A DNA stretch of 64,000 nucleotides from Imbricaverruca yamaguchii (lineage: Eukaryota > Arthropoda > Thecostraca > Neoverrucidae). Shown piece after piece: positions 10,135 to 20,216 of the stretch. Both the position numbers and the translations under genes were made by a program. The stretch covers positions 1,426,501-1,490,500 of the forward strand of contig JAOTOL010001624.1 of NCBI GenBank assembly GCA_034440575.1, given 5' to 3'. The notes under the pieces are model-generated. The model saw nothing but the letters and a program-made list of their open reading frames with translations. It did not search any database and was not told the DNA's origin. Every line of letters starts with the position of its first letter. The stretch's first letter is position 1.

Positions 10135-10252
10135 CTGTCGCTGAAGCCCAGTCCGGCGCGATCGAACACGCAGCAGCGTGTCAGCTGGCTCAGCTCGGCC
10201 AGCAGCAGCAGCCACATGTCGGACGAGGCGCCGGCCGGCCCGTCTAGCAGCA
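10135..10252 (-). CDS. Alpha/beta-hydrolase-fold protein, exon 3
   Basis: A 118-nt exon with acceptor CCTTGTCTGGCAG|TGCTG and donor AGCGACAG|GTCAGC. The phases agree with exons 2 and 4. It encodes VLLDGPAGASSDMW (the oxyanion-loop strand of the fold) and VFDRAGLGFSDR, the highly characteristic DRxGxGxSD motif of alpha/beta hydrolases. This motif is the main family evidence. Confidence 0.82.
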
Positions 10253-10750
10253 CTGCCAGACAAGGCCTTCAGTTACCGATAGGCAGGCAGGCAGCTCACA
10301 CCAGACTGGAATTGGTCTAGATCTGTGCTCACACACGGGGCCCAATCGCATGAAACAACGCTTAGGAAGATCCGCATGGTCCGCTACAAAGTCGCAGGAC
10401 CGTGTGTGATTGGAGTTTTAGAACGCATCGACTGTGATAGATCATTTAGCGTTCACGCCACAAAGCCCCGTAGTTCCGAAGTTCCGCACAAATACAGGAC
10501 CTGCGAAACTACGTAAGCCCAACTGCTTAGATCCCGAGAGCCGTACACTTGCGTGCGTGCATTGGGTGGTGAACTGACATCTGTGCCGCGCGAGTTAAAG
10601 AATCATGGAATACCTTAGGGGTCTTCCTGTACAGGACACTAGAAAAGGTTTCAGAAGGGAGAAAAACGTCATCCAGAAGAAAAACTATCACTCCTGAACG
10701 AATTCAGTACACTAGATACCCCACGTGAAACAATGCTTATGTTATCTCAC
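10253..10750. other. Hydrolase intron 2
   Basis: Intron between exons 2 and 3. I see no element or exon in it. Confidence 0.6.
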
Positions 10751-10819
10751 CTGTTGGCAGTCCTTCACCCTCACATCTCAGGTACATCTTCTGGCCAAAA
10801 CCGACATCATACACCTGCC
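10751..10819 (-). CDS. Alpha/beta-hydrolase-fold protein, exon 2
   Basis: A 69-nt exon with strong acceptor CCTGTTTTTAG|GGCAGG and donor CCAACAG|GTGAGA. It encodes GQVYDVGFGQKMYLRCEGEG, then LPT: the first beta strands that precede the VLLDG strand in this fold. The entry phase (2 nt needed) fits the phase-1 donor at 11997. Confidence 0.75.
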
Positions 10820-11822
10820 CTAAAAACAGGAGCAGAAAAGAGTTGGCATACCGCTCCACAACCAATGCAAGGTACCCGAGCAGACTATCCAGGTAATTAA
10901 CTCGTGATTGTTCAATATTGCGACGTCCGAACCTACGAACTTAGAACAGTTATATGGCTCCAATATCTGAAATGTTACGGAAAGATACTCGACGAACCAG
11001 CATTACGAGGAACGCGACGATGGTATTTACGGAAGCTGAAAATTCACCGAACCCTTCCTATTCCATGCACTGAAGACAACGTCGAGGTGTTCGAGCGACT
11101 GGAGCTTGCGAGTTACCTCCGGCACAAAGATGAGTGGCAGCATGGACGAACAATAACACCATTCCCTGGGTCAGAAAATTGCAAATACATCCACGCTCTT
11201 ACGAATGTCATCAACAACACTGAATAAACCAGAGTGGAAGGATTAGTGACCTCTGTGCGCATGTTGTCCACGTCTGATTAACTGCATGCAGTCTGTTGAG
11301 CTTACAATGAGCCACGTCGGGCCGGACAAAACCTGCCAGCATATCTACTCTGTGCTGCAGAACACCCTGAACATTGCTGCTAGAGTGAGCAACGCTGCCA
11401 TCCTCCTGAGACACATGTAAAATCAAGTTCCAATTATACATTATCCAACCGACAACGCACTTGGCATGAGTAGCAACTATGCCCTTGGTGATCCACCAAT
11501 CGTACCTGACCACGTTGAACCCGGTATACTTCATTTAACCACATTTCGGGTGTCAACATACGCTGTCCTTCCCCGTAGCCCTCTTGCTCCTCTCTCCACG
11601 TGCCTCCCTAACCGCTTCCCCTACCCGCCCCTAGACGTCGTTCTCTATCGCTGGTCGTGAATCGCTGTCTTCCCTGGCCACCAACTCGCAACTCAACTCC
11701 ATACCGGGCCGCACTTTTCCCACCACTTGGCCCTCTCCCCATTCATTCCGCTCTTCTTCCTGTCCGCCTCGGGATTTCTTCTTCCCTTGGGTAGGATCTT
11801 TAGGCCGCCTGACTCAACACCA
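10820..11822. other. Hydrolase intron 1, unique part
   Basis: A 107-codon plus-strand open frame (10904-11227) has no recognisable domain, poor splice context and ordinary intron composition, so I do not call it a gene. Nothing else is seen. Confidence 0.5.
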
Positions 11823-11990
11823 CGCACTATCGCCCCACCGGAATCACCGTGCGTGCGACAACGCCTCGCCGGACTCAACCTGTTTACCACCACCCCGCCG
11901 GACTCACCTTGTGTTTCCACCACCCCGCCGGACTCACCCTGCGTTCACCACCACCCCGCCGGACTCGCCCTGTTCACCACCACGTGCCGG
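11823..11990 (-). repeat. About 30-bp minisatellite made of the exon 1 splice donor
   Basis: About five to six units of 29-36 bp. In minus sense the unit is GGTGAGTCCGGCGGGGTGGT, then GGTGAACACA with variants. The array starts exactly at the donor of exon 1 (CATG|GTGAGTCCGG) and repeats it into intron 1. Several units keep GTGAGT and others have GTTGAGT or GCGAGT. Confidence 0.85.
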
Positions 11991-11996
11991 ACTCAC

Positions 11997-12120
11997 CATG
12001 CGTGCGCAGCTCGGTCTGCTCGCGCTGCAGCGCGGCGTGGTTGAGCAGCGGCGGCAGCAGCAGCGCCAGCAGGCCGTACAGCAGCACCCGTCCGCAGAGC
12101 TGCAACACAGGCGCGCACCG
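11997..12120 (-). CDS. Alpha/beta-hydrolase-fold protein, first recognised exon (membrane anchor)
   Basis: This frame ends at the strong donor ACGCATG|GTGAGT and is in phase with exon 2. It encodes RCAPVLQLCG, a transmembrane segment (RVLLYGLLALLLPPLL) and a charged helix (QREQTELRTH), so the hydrolase domain would be tethered to a membrane. There is no ATG in the frame. Possible acceptors are CTCGTGCCTGCTGCAG|CGG (start at 12120) and GCCTGTGTTGCAG|CTC (12099), both phase 0. Alternatively the frame continues upstream, uninterrupted, to the stop codon of the FBXW2-like gene at 12181. The N-terminus is therefore unresolved. Confidence 0.62.
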
Positions 12121-12180
12121 CTGCAGCAGGCACGAGCGACGACCGCCGGCTGGCGGCGCCGCTGCCGGCCGGCGCCGCCG

Positions 12181-13851
12181 TCACCGGCGCCGCCAGCGCA
12201 GTACCAGCACCTCGCGGCCCAGCTCGGTGCCCATGGCGGCGATCAGCGCGCCCTCCACCGGCTCGCCGTCGAAGCCGTCCAGCCAGCCGAGCTCGCCCAT
12301 CGCCATCTGCGCCGCGTCGGGAGTGCTCAGCCGCGAGTGCGGCACCTTCTCGGACGCGATCACCTCCTTGGTGTTCAGGTTGACGAAGTAGAGGTTCGGG
12401 CAGCTCTCCTGCGCGTACGGCGCCAACAGGATGGCGTACCGGTCGCCGATCGCCAGCAGCTTCTTCACCTTGAAGCTGACCACGATGCGCGTGCTGAGCA
12501 CGCGCGCGCGCACGTCGTACTGCACGATCGACGCCGTCGAGATCTTGTTGTTGGTGGGCGGCGACTGGCGCACGAACGTCACCAGCCCGTCGTGCAGGTG
12601 GCAGCCGGGCGTGAAGAACGGGATGTGCATGCCCGGCTGCGGGTGCAGCGGCTCGGCCAGCGGCACCGACAGCTTGGGCGTGCGCAGCGACTTGAACGGC
12701 TCGGCGCCCAGCCACGGCGGCGAGTTCTCCACCTCGAACACCTGGATCTCGTCGCGCGTCATGGTGAGCAGGACGCGCGCCGGCGGCTGGCCGACGCTCA
12801 TCTGCACGCCGGTGCGCAGCAGCACGCGCACCACCCAGTGGCTGTGTCGCGGCAGCGTGTTGAGCAGCAGGCCCGAGCCCAGGCTGAATATCTTGACCGT
12901 GTTGTCGGCCGAGCCGCTCACCAGCACGTCCAGCTCCTCCGAGTAGTCGAGGCAGAACACCGGCCCGCTGTGCACCCAGAAGCGGCGCAGCAGGCGCGCG
13001 GCGCCCTCGCTGCGCTCCTCCGCCTCGTCGAGGCTGTGTCGGCGCAGCCGCTGGCGCAGTCGCTCGGCGCGCTCCGGGTCGCCCGACATGTCCGAGATGT
13101 CGTAGCTGGACAGCTGGCCGTTGTAGTGGCCGCACACGATCACCTTGCCGCGCGTGAACTTGACGCACGAGATGGGCAGGAACACGGCGAACGACAGCAC
13201 GCACTCGCACTCGTCCAGCCGCCACACGAACAGGTGCGCGAACTCGTTGGCCGCCACCAGGTGGTCGTCGTGGTGGTCTAGCGCGATCACCTTGCCGCCG
13301 TGGCCGCCCGGCATCTTGAGTGACACCTTCTCGAACGCCTGGCGCGTCTTCATGCGCCAGAGCGTGCGCGACGTGCCGATGAACAGCTCCTTCCAGCCGC
13401 CGACCGCCTCCAGGTCGATGCAGCCGAGGTCGGTGCGCGTGCCCAGCGTCAGACACTTGTCGCGCCACAGCGACGTCAGCGACGAGACGATGCGGTTCCA
13501 CGAGGAGGACACCCGGCAGCAGCGCAGCAGCGACGCGCCGTCCACGTATGCCAGGAGGTACTCGACGATCTCGAGCGGCAGCAGCGTGAGGAAGTCGCGC
13601 AGCAGCAGCGACGGCAGCCGGTGCAGCATGTACCAGCGCTGGCGCGGGTGGCTGTGCGAGATGAGGCTCTCGAGGAAGGCGGTCTGCTGCTGGTCGTTGA
13701 GCTCAGTGTAGCGCGCCAGCGTGGCGTCCACCAGCTGGGAGAAGGCGCGGTCGCCGGGCGGCTCGGCGGCGGCGCTGTCCGACGTGGCGGACGGCCGCGC
13801 CGGCTCCTGAGCAGACAGCGCGCCGTTTACTCGCCGCCGCCGCCAGTGCAT
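12181..13851 (-). CDS. FBXW2: F-box/WD40-repeat protein, FBXW2-like
   Basis: A 556-residue intronless frame. F-box proteins of this kind are substrate adaptors of SCF (SKP1-CUL1) ubiquitin ligases, with the F-box binding SKP1 and the WD40 propeller choosing the substrate. Residues 35-82 form the FBXW2-type N-terminal helical part. The F-box spans about 85-132 (DFLTLLPLEIVEYLLAYVDG, WNRI, LWRDKC). WD40 blades follow, the clearest being VFCLDYSEELDVLVSGSAD, which closely resembles vertebrate FBXW2. The C-terminus has the family's GELGWLDGFDGE. The start is uncertain: the frame is open for 78 more codons to 14085, and an acceptor (GCGCTGTCTGCTCAG|GAG, exon from 13806) could join an upstream exon. 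Vertebrate FBXW2 is multi-exon, so a single exon here may reflect intron loss or retroposition. Confidence 0.85.
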   Translation of the reverse strand: MHWRRRRVNGALSAQEPARPSATSDSAAAEPPGDRAFSQLVDATLARYTELNDQQQTAFLESLISHSHPRQRWYMLHRLPSLLLRDFLTLLPLEIVEYLLAYVDGASLLRCCRVSSSWNRIVSSLTSLWRDKCLTLGTRTDLGCIDLEAVGGWKELFIGTSRTLWRMKTRQAFEKVSLKMPGGHGGKVIALDHHDDHLVAANEFAHLFVWRLDECECVLSFAVFLPISCVKFTRGKVIVCGHYNGQLSSYDISDMSGDPERAERLRQRLRRHSLDEAEERSEGAARLLRRFWVHSGPVFCLDYSEELDVLVSGSADNTVKIFSLGSGLLLNTLPRHSHWVVRVLLRTGVQMSVGQPPARVLLTMTRDEIQVFEVENSPPWLGAEPFKSLRTPKLSVPLAEPLHPQPGMHIPFFTPGCHLHDGLVTFVRQSPPTNNKISTASIVQYDVRARVLSTRIVVSFKVKKLLAIGDRYAILLAPYAQESCPNLYFVNLNTKEVIASEKVPHSRLSTPDAAQMAMGELGWLDGFDGEPVEGALIAAMGTELGREVLVLRWRRR

Positions 13852-15720
13852 CTCGCCACCAGCCAGGTCAACCGACCGACACTGGCACGTGAACGGCGCC
13901 AAACCAACCCAGACTTTACTCAATAGTGATTCAGTGGCCGGAACTCTACAGCGATTTCCGGAAGCAAACGATAAATCTGGGTGGTCTAGGCGTCTTGCGT
14001 GGAACTTTCTGCAGCACAGATGGTTTCTTGCAGGTTTTTTTAGCACATAGTGAGAGTTTGCAGCATGAGATGTATATGAGCTCAACTTACAAAAGCCAGC
14101 AAAACAGGTCGAGCTTCATGATATTAACCAACCAATAAGCAGCGAATGCTGGCGTCTTGCGAATCTTGGCTTTTCCCACTTGTAGTATAATGCTTTTATG
14201 CTTTAACACCAACCCTCATATAAAAGTATATCATAATAACACTGTGGTATAGGCTGTTAGTGCCATCCTGACCATGATTTTGTAACCTATGGGTGGCAAT
14301 ATTTTGGAAGCATATGTTGAGAGACATCAGCTGAATACAAAAAAAAGTGTTTAATGCACCAAGCTCTTAATAAGCAATGATCAATTAACAATGAATTAAT
14401 GAATTAATGAATGAACAACAATGATTGAATGAATGAATGAACAAACAACAATAAATGATAACCATTTAAATGAACAGCTCATTATTAATGTGTGAATGGC
14501 TCTTCCACAATCACAAAGTAAAGGTAGGAAATGCTTCATCAGACCAAGAAAATCCAGAAAGCATCATCATGAGAGCATCACATATTTCAAGGGCAGTGCA
14601 AAATATGTGGACTTCAGGCCCAAACTAGTCTTGGTAGGCAATTTTGAAAAAGCATTCATGGATAATGGCAGAGAAACCTACCTGCCATCCCACACCAACA
14701 CTGGCAGGAATACAAAGCTGGCAGTCAAGTGCAATGTGTAATCTTGGACCATAAAAATTTCAGAAAAAACCGTCACCTCAAACATTCTGAACCTGCTAGA
14801 ATGAACTGCAGGACATGAAAAATTAGCACACACAGTGGCAAGAAAGAGGATAAGATGAAAACATTGTACATTAATATATAAAGGAGGATATTGGAAAGCC
14901 CATGTCTGAATGAACAGGAAGGAAAGGAGATGATTTCTGAGAACTGACAACTTGTTGCTGCCAATGTTTTTTTTTGGGGGGGGATTTGTTAGGTTAACAC
15001 CAACATTCTTTTTCAGTGAGCAGGCTTATATCACTCAGGCAAATATACCCATGTTTGCAAAAAGCATTGCTTTTTATGACTGACAGTGCTTTTTGTTGCA
15101 TCCCTAAAGATATTGTTTGTTATTTGGGCTCTAGGGTGCTTCGACCAGAATTGATCATTTGTGTCTACGTCCCTAAAAATAAATGAAGCCTGACATTTTT
15201 TATTTGAATATCTGAATATGTTAGTGTGACAGCTGGTCAAACTTTGTGTAAGTGACCTCACTTGATCTTGACCAGTTAAGTAATTATAGATGACCTGACT
15301 TTTTTGTGTGTGCAAGTTTTGCACATGCACACACAAAAAAATAATGCAAGAGAATTAACAAAATATATCCACCACATATCCTGTATATTGCTTTTTTTCT
15401 CTGTCCATTCCTCTGTATGCATTGTTAGGTGATGAAATGACAAAAAATGTACCACAAGCTAAATAATTGTACAAGCATGTGCAAATAGTCAAAACTCTGT
15501 GGGCATCATTTGGAACCCATTCCACTCACAAAATGTGTGTATAAAAATAGCATAAATCCTCACCTGCTTAGCAGAAGCCTCAGAAGCCATTTTGAAGTTG
15601 TATGCTCATCAATTGTAATTCAGGATGAGCAACTGTTTGTAACAATAGCTGGCTGTTCCACCTAAAAGAAAGGAACATAAAACATCAGAGCATCAGGCTG
15701 CCAGATAAACCAAGAGATTT
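13852..15720. other. AT-rich intergenic DNA upstream of the FBXW2-like gene
   Basis: From about 14140 the sequence becomes AT-rich and almost free of CpG. It includes an AATG-type microsatellite (about 14390-14455), a perfect hairpin at 15301-15340 and short poly-A/poly-T tracts. No gene is seen. Confidence 0.5.
15301..15340. repeat. Hairpin
   Basis: Inverted repeat TTTTTGTGTGTGCA...TGCACACACAAAAA, arms 14 bp, loop about 12 nt. Confidence 0.8.
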
Positions 15721-15779
15721 CACTTGGTGGATAATTGTGTGCTGGCTGCTATGCTGGTTCCTGTGTTGACACCAGGCTC

Positions 15780-16605
15780 CAGCTGCCAGCCACACACTGC
15801 CATTGGTGGACAAGCAGAAGTTGCATTGCAGTCAGAGCCATTGGTAGCTAGGCATAGGTCACATTTATACAGTCAGAGTCATCAATGCTCAGAGCCATCA
15901 ATGGACAGGCAAGCAGAGGTCACATGCAGACAGAGCCATCTGTTGACAAGCAGAAGGCACAACACAGTCAGAGCCAATTGGCGATAAATTATTTGTGAAA
16001 TAGGGTGGAATATACCACTTTCTGAACACTCATTTGACATCCTTCTTCAAGAAGTATTGACATCCTGCTCCTTGATGCATGCTTATGAAGTCTTCACATG
16101 TCCTTTCTAAGAGTATCTCATTTATAAGTAGCATGTACATGTTCTCAAGAAGGAATGGTGACATGAGCATTTATACTACACAAACAATTAAAACAATCAC
16201 AATGCAATTTCAGGTAAAGAGATTACCTATAATATGACATGTCATCCAATGCCACTTTATAGCATAGTTATTCATTTACTTATCCAGAACCTCTTCTTAA
16301 ATTATGAATCTCAAAACAAACCATAAAGGCACAGTCATAAGTGCCTACACCACTGGCTCAAATTTGAGTCTGGGAGACATCAATAGCTTTTTAAATGACA
16401 CTAATTCCCAAGGAAAATTTTGACATACTTGGCTCCTTTTGACATCTCACACCTAATGAAAAATTATTATTTTAACCCTGGAACCAATGGTGGATGAGTG
16501 GAGGCCATAACACATTCAGTCATCTGTGGACAAACATGTCACATCATCACAGTCAGAGCCACCAGTGGACAAGAGGTCACATCACAGTCCGAGCCATAAA
16601 GTTCA
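15780..16605. repeat. Degenerate satellite (about 42-45 bp units), interrupted by family E and a LINE
   Basis: Units on the theme CAGTCAGAGCCATCAGTGGA, then CAAGCAGAGGTCACAT occur at about 15780-15980 and 16490-16605. They resume at 18690-18850 beyond the LINE. CpG-poor. Confidence 0.65.
15982..16480 (+). repeat. Dispersed repeat family E, copy 1 (CpG-decayed)
   Basis: A unit of about 500 bp starting GTGGAATATACCACTTTCTG and ending ACCTAATGAAAAATTATTA, then TTTTAACCC. Homologous to 56628-57110 and 62396-62970. An internal landmark is GGCTCAAATTTGAGTC. No coding capacity is seen, so it is probably a non-autonomous mobile element. Confidence 0.75.
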
Positions 16606-18690
16606 AATCTTACTTGGAGGACATTCAGATTAGACATGTCCCCCAAAAGCAAAGATTTAGAACAAGGATAGGAAAGCCAGCATGACTTACACCAGATTTG
16701 GTAACAGCAATTAAGGCTAAGAAAGCTGCATTTAGAGTGCTTAAGGAAGCTTCAAATATCATAAATCTAAGGGTGCATCAAAAAGCTAGGGACACTGTGA
16801 AGCAAAAACCCAGAGCAGCAAAGTGAGCGAAAGAACTGGATTTAGCTAGGAACTGTAATGGGGACAGCAAAAAGTTTTTTAGTTTCTACATGCTGAGTAC
16901 AGTTTCTAGCATAATTGGTCTACTGGAAGTAAATGGGACTATATTGGGTGAGGATATTGAGATGCTTCAGGAGCTGAGCAAGCAGTTTCAATCAGTGTTT
17001 ACATTGGAAGATATGACCAATCTGCTGACCATACACCATAGTTCAGTGACATGTGATCAGATAAATGATGTTGATTTCATTGATAGTGCTGTTTTCAATC
17101 ATATCACGAAAATAAAGCCAAACAAGGCAGCAGAACCTCACGAAGTTTATGCTAGGGTATTGTGGGAAGCTGAAAAGAACTGGCATTACCCCTTAGTGTA
17201 ATATTTTGTAGATCTGTTTCACAAAATGAAATTCCAACAGATTGGAAAAGGGCAAATGTAGTTCCTATTTTCAAGAAAGGAAAAGAGGGAAAGTTGAAAA
17301 CTATAGGCCAGTAAGTCTCACATCTCTAGTCTGCAAGGTACTTTAATCAATTATCAAGGATAGAATAGTTAGTTATCTGGAAAGAAACAGATTGATTCAA
17401 GATACTCAACATGGGTTTAGGAAAGGGTGATCATGCCTCACAAATCTCTTGGACTTTTTTAACTTTGCCACAGAACAATTTGATCAGGGATATCAGGTTG
17501 ATGTAGCATATCTTGACTTTAGTAAGGCCTTTGACAAGGCACCCCATACATGGTTAATGATACAGCTTCAAGCCCATGGTATTGCAGGTAGCATCTTAAA
17601 ATGGATAGAGTTGTGGCTTTCAGATAGACAACAAAGGGTGATGCAAAATGGTACAGTCATCATGGCAAAATGTTCTTAGTGGAGTCCCCCAGGTGTCAGT
17701 ACTGGGGGCCACTACTGTTCATTATATTTGTGTAAGGTATGCAGTAAGGTTTTGAAATTTGCAGATTATTTGAAAGGCTTTAGGGCAATAACAGGTCAAA
17801 ATGAGCATATCTCACTGCAAAAAGACTTAGACGAACTTGTGAAGTGGACCAAAGAATGGCAAATGAAATTTAATTTCTATAAGTGCAAAATTATGCATGT
17901 GGGTAAGCAGTATATGAAGGCTACTTGATGGGTGGCCAAATGCTATCAGTGACTCAGCAGGAGAAGGATTTAGGTGTTATTCTAAACACAAAATTGGGGC
18001 ATCAGAACAGACCAAGGAAGCCAGGAAGAAGGCACTGAGAATGCTTGGGGCAATAAATAGGAATTTATCATACAGAAGTGAGGAAGTCATCAGGAAGCTT
18101 TACTGTGCATACATCAGGCCACATCTGGAATACTGCATCCAAGTTTTGTCTCCTAGCTACGAAAAAGATTGTTGGCTTTTAGAGGGAGTACAAAAGAGGG
18201 CTACAGAAATGGTTAATGGTATAAGCAACCTGGCATATGACGAAAGAATGAAGAAATTGAATATGTTTACATTTAGATATAGAAGGCTGAGAGGAGATCT
18301 CATCAAGGTCTTTAAATTTGTCCATGGTCTGGAGAGGGGATATCTTTGGGAAATGTTTGAATTCAACAGAAGTGATGCAATTAGAGGTCATCAATTCAAA
18401 ATTAAAGTTAACCACAGCAGAACAAGGTTAAGAGAGTCTTTCTCCACCAACAGGGTAGTAGAACACTGGAACCAGCTGCCAGAAACTATTGTAAGTAGCA
18501 GCACATTGAATGTCTTCAAAATCAGCATAGACAATCATTATAAGAATAGAGGGCTTGCTTTTCAGTATTACAGGGATGGCTGATCGACAGATTTGGTGGG
18601 CAACTGATTGAGTGTGCACAGTGCAACCAAGAAGGGCCCTTGTGGCTCATAGTTGCACTTATCTTTTATGTCCTTATGTCTTTGTCATAA
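16594..18690 (+). mobile_element. Decayed non-LTR retrotransposon (LINE), reverse-transcriptase part
   Basis: Translated fragments follow the order of a Jockey/CR1-like LINE: the linker before the RT (FKSYLEDIQIRHVPQKQRFR), RT blocks (HGFRKG-like region at about 17410, then YLDFSKAFDKAPHTWLM at about 17509-17560 and LKWIELWLSDRQQR), the active-site region (KFADYLK, where an intact RT has FADD), and the C-terminal tail (ICNRNLSYRS-like, RPHLEYCIQV, VEHWNQLPETIVSSS) to a stop near 18583. The endonuclease half is missing and several stops and frameshifts break the frame, so it is a 5'-truncated, inactive copy. A fragment of the same 3' end lies at 52436-52640. Confidence 0.88.
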
Positions 18691-18850
18691 GTGGACAAAC
18701 AGAGTTTACATCATTGCAGTCATCAGTGGATGAGCAGAGGTCACATAATCACAGTTAAATCAATCAGTTGACAATCAGAGGCAAGCAGAGGTCACATCTC
18801 AGTCAGAGTGATCGGTGGAAAGATGTAACATCATCAGTTAGAGCCATTGG
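18690..18850. repeat. Satellite continuing beyond the LINE
   Basis: Units such as GTGGATGAGCAGAGGTCACA match those left of the LINE at 16490-16605, showing that the LINE landed inside the array. Confidence 0.6.
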
Positions 18851-19050
18851 CAGCCATTTCTAATTCATGTGAACCCTTATACAAGGTCTCCTAGCTCTAT
18901 CTTGTTCCTGTGCCCATGTGACCTGGGAGCGAAAAAACGCTGTAAAAGATTCTACTGTTAGAAATAAGGCATAAATAATTCATCACAAATCAAGAAGCCC
19001 GACGTCCATGGTTCTTTGGAAGGGATATTTACTTTTCTGGAAAGAAAAGT

Positions 19051-19089
19051 AAAACATGTTGGTTCCTTTCCAAAGAACCAACATGTTTT
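19051..19089. repeat. Perfect hairpin
   Basis: AAAACATGTTGGTTC and its exact reverse complement, separated by 9 nt (CTTTCCAAA). Confidence 0.9.
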
Positions 19090-19255
19090 CTGGAAGCGGT
19101 ATATTGCACCATATTTCACAAATATTTCGTCCCTGCTTATACCACTCATACTTAAAATAATCAAAATAACGACAATCCATCTTACACGTACCTACAGAGA
19201 TATTTTTGACATTAGTTAGGAACCTACTTCAGGGTGGTCTTACTCTGCTGCCCGG

Positions 19256-20216
19256 AGTTGTTGCCGCACCCATGCTCCTCAACTACTGAACTGAATTTCA
19301 TGAAACTTTCACCAATTGATGCATTGGGATTGATTTAGTCGGGACTTTTGAATATGGTGACTTTCACCGCAATATAAAGCTGTTATTGATCCATTAAATA
19401 GTGGCGATTTTTGCTTAAAGTTCCGTCGCCTATGCATGCTCCTGAACGGCTGGACTGAACTTCATGAACCCTTCACCAATCGATGCAGCATGATCAGTTT
19501 ACTTGGAACGTTACAATACGGTGATCCTGACCTTGACCTAAGGTTGAAAAATAAACACATTTTATTTTCCATTGTTGCTGCTCCCATGTCTCTACACCAT
19601 CATTCATGCTTAAACTACCGAACCGAACTTCATGAAGGCTTCTCCAAACGACGTGACGAGGTCAATATACTCGATACTTTTTAATATGGTGGCCTTTGCT
19701 TTAGGTCAAGGTCACCAAACCACACACTTAAGACTTCTTGCCACGACCATGCTTCGAAACTACTGAATCAAATTTAACGAAATATTCGCCAATCAACGTC
19801 ATGTGATCGATATTCTTGGGACTTTTCAGCATCGTGACATTCGCTTTAGGTCAAGGTCACAAAAATACACAAAATCGTTTCGTAGCTTTTTCTCACATAC
19901 CTGCTCAGAAAGTATCCAACAGAAATACATGAAACATTCATTAATTAGTGTATGTTTCATGTTTCATGTTCAATATTTCGTATAGCGACCACTTAACGTA
20001 GATTAATATACGTTAAGTGGTCGATATACTTGGGACTTCTCAATATGGTGACATTGGCCTTGGGGCAAGGTCATAGAAATGCGTGAAACTCATTTTAAAG
20101 GTTGGTGTCACGCCCATTCTCCGAAATTATTTATTAAATTATCAAATTATAAATTATCAAATTTCATGAAACCTTCGCCAGTTAACCTAACGTAGTCGGT
20201 ATACATGATATTTTTT
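19256..20216. repeat. Degenerate satellite, about 150-170 bp units, left part
   Basis: At least six units share ACTGAACTTCATGAACC, TTCACCAATCGATG, TGGGACTTTTCAATATGGTG and TTTAGGTCAAGGTCAC (for example near 19280, 19453, 19624, 19766, 19918, 20158). A further part at 22593-22680 lies on the other side of the foldback element. A perfect hairpin at 19986-20022 (CGACCACTTAACGTA arms) interrupts one unit. Confidence 0.75.
19986..20022. repeat. Perfect hairpin inside the satellite
   Basis: CGACCACTTAACGTA and TACGTTAAGTGGTCG form 15-bp arms around a short AT loop. Confidence 0.9.

Noticed and set aside
10904..11227. A 107-codon ORF in hydrolase intron 1
   Set aside because: No recognisable domain, no splice or start support, ordinary intron composition.
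11911..13501. Frames of 456 and 502 codons overlapping the FBXW2-like gene
   Set aside because: Low-complexity shadows of the true WD40 frame.
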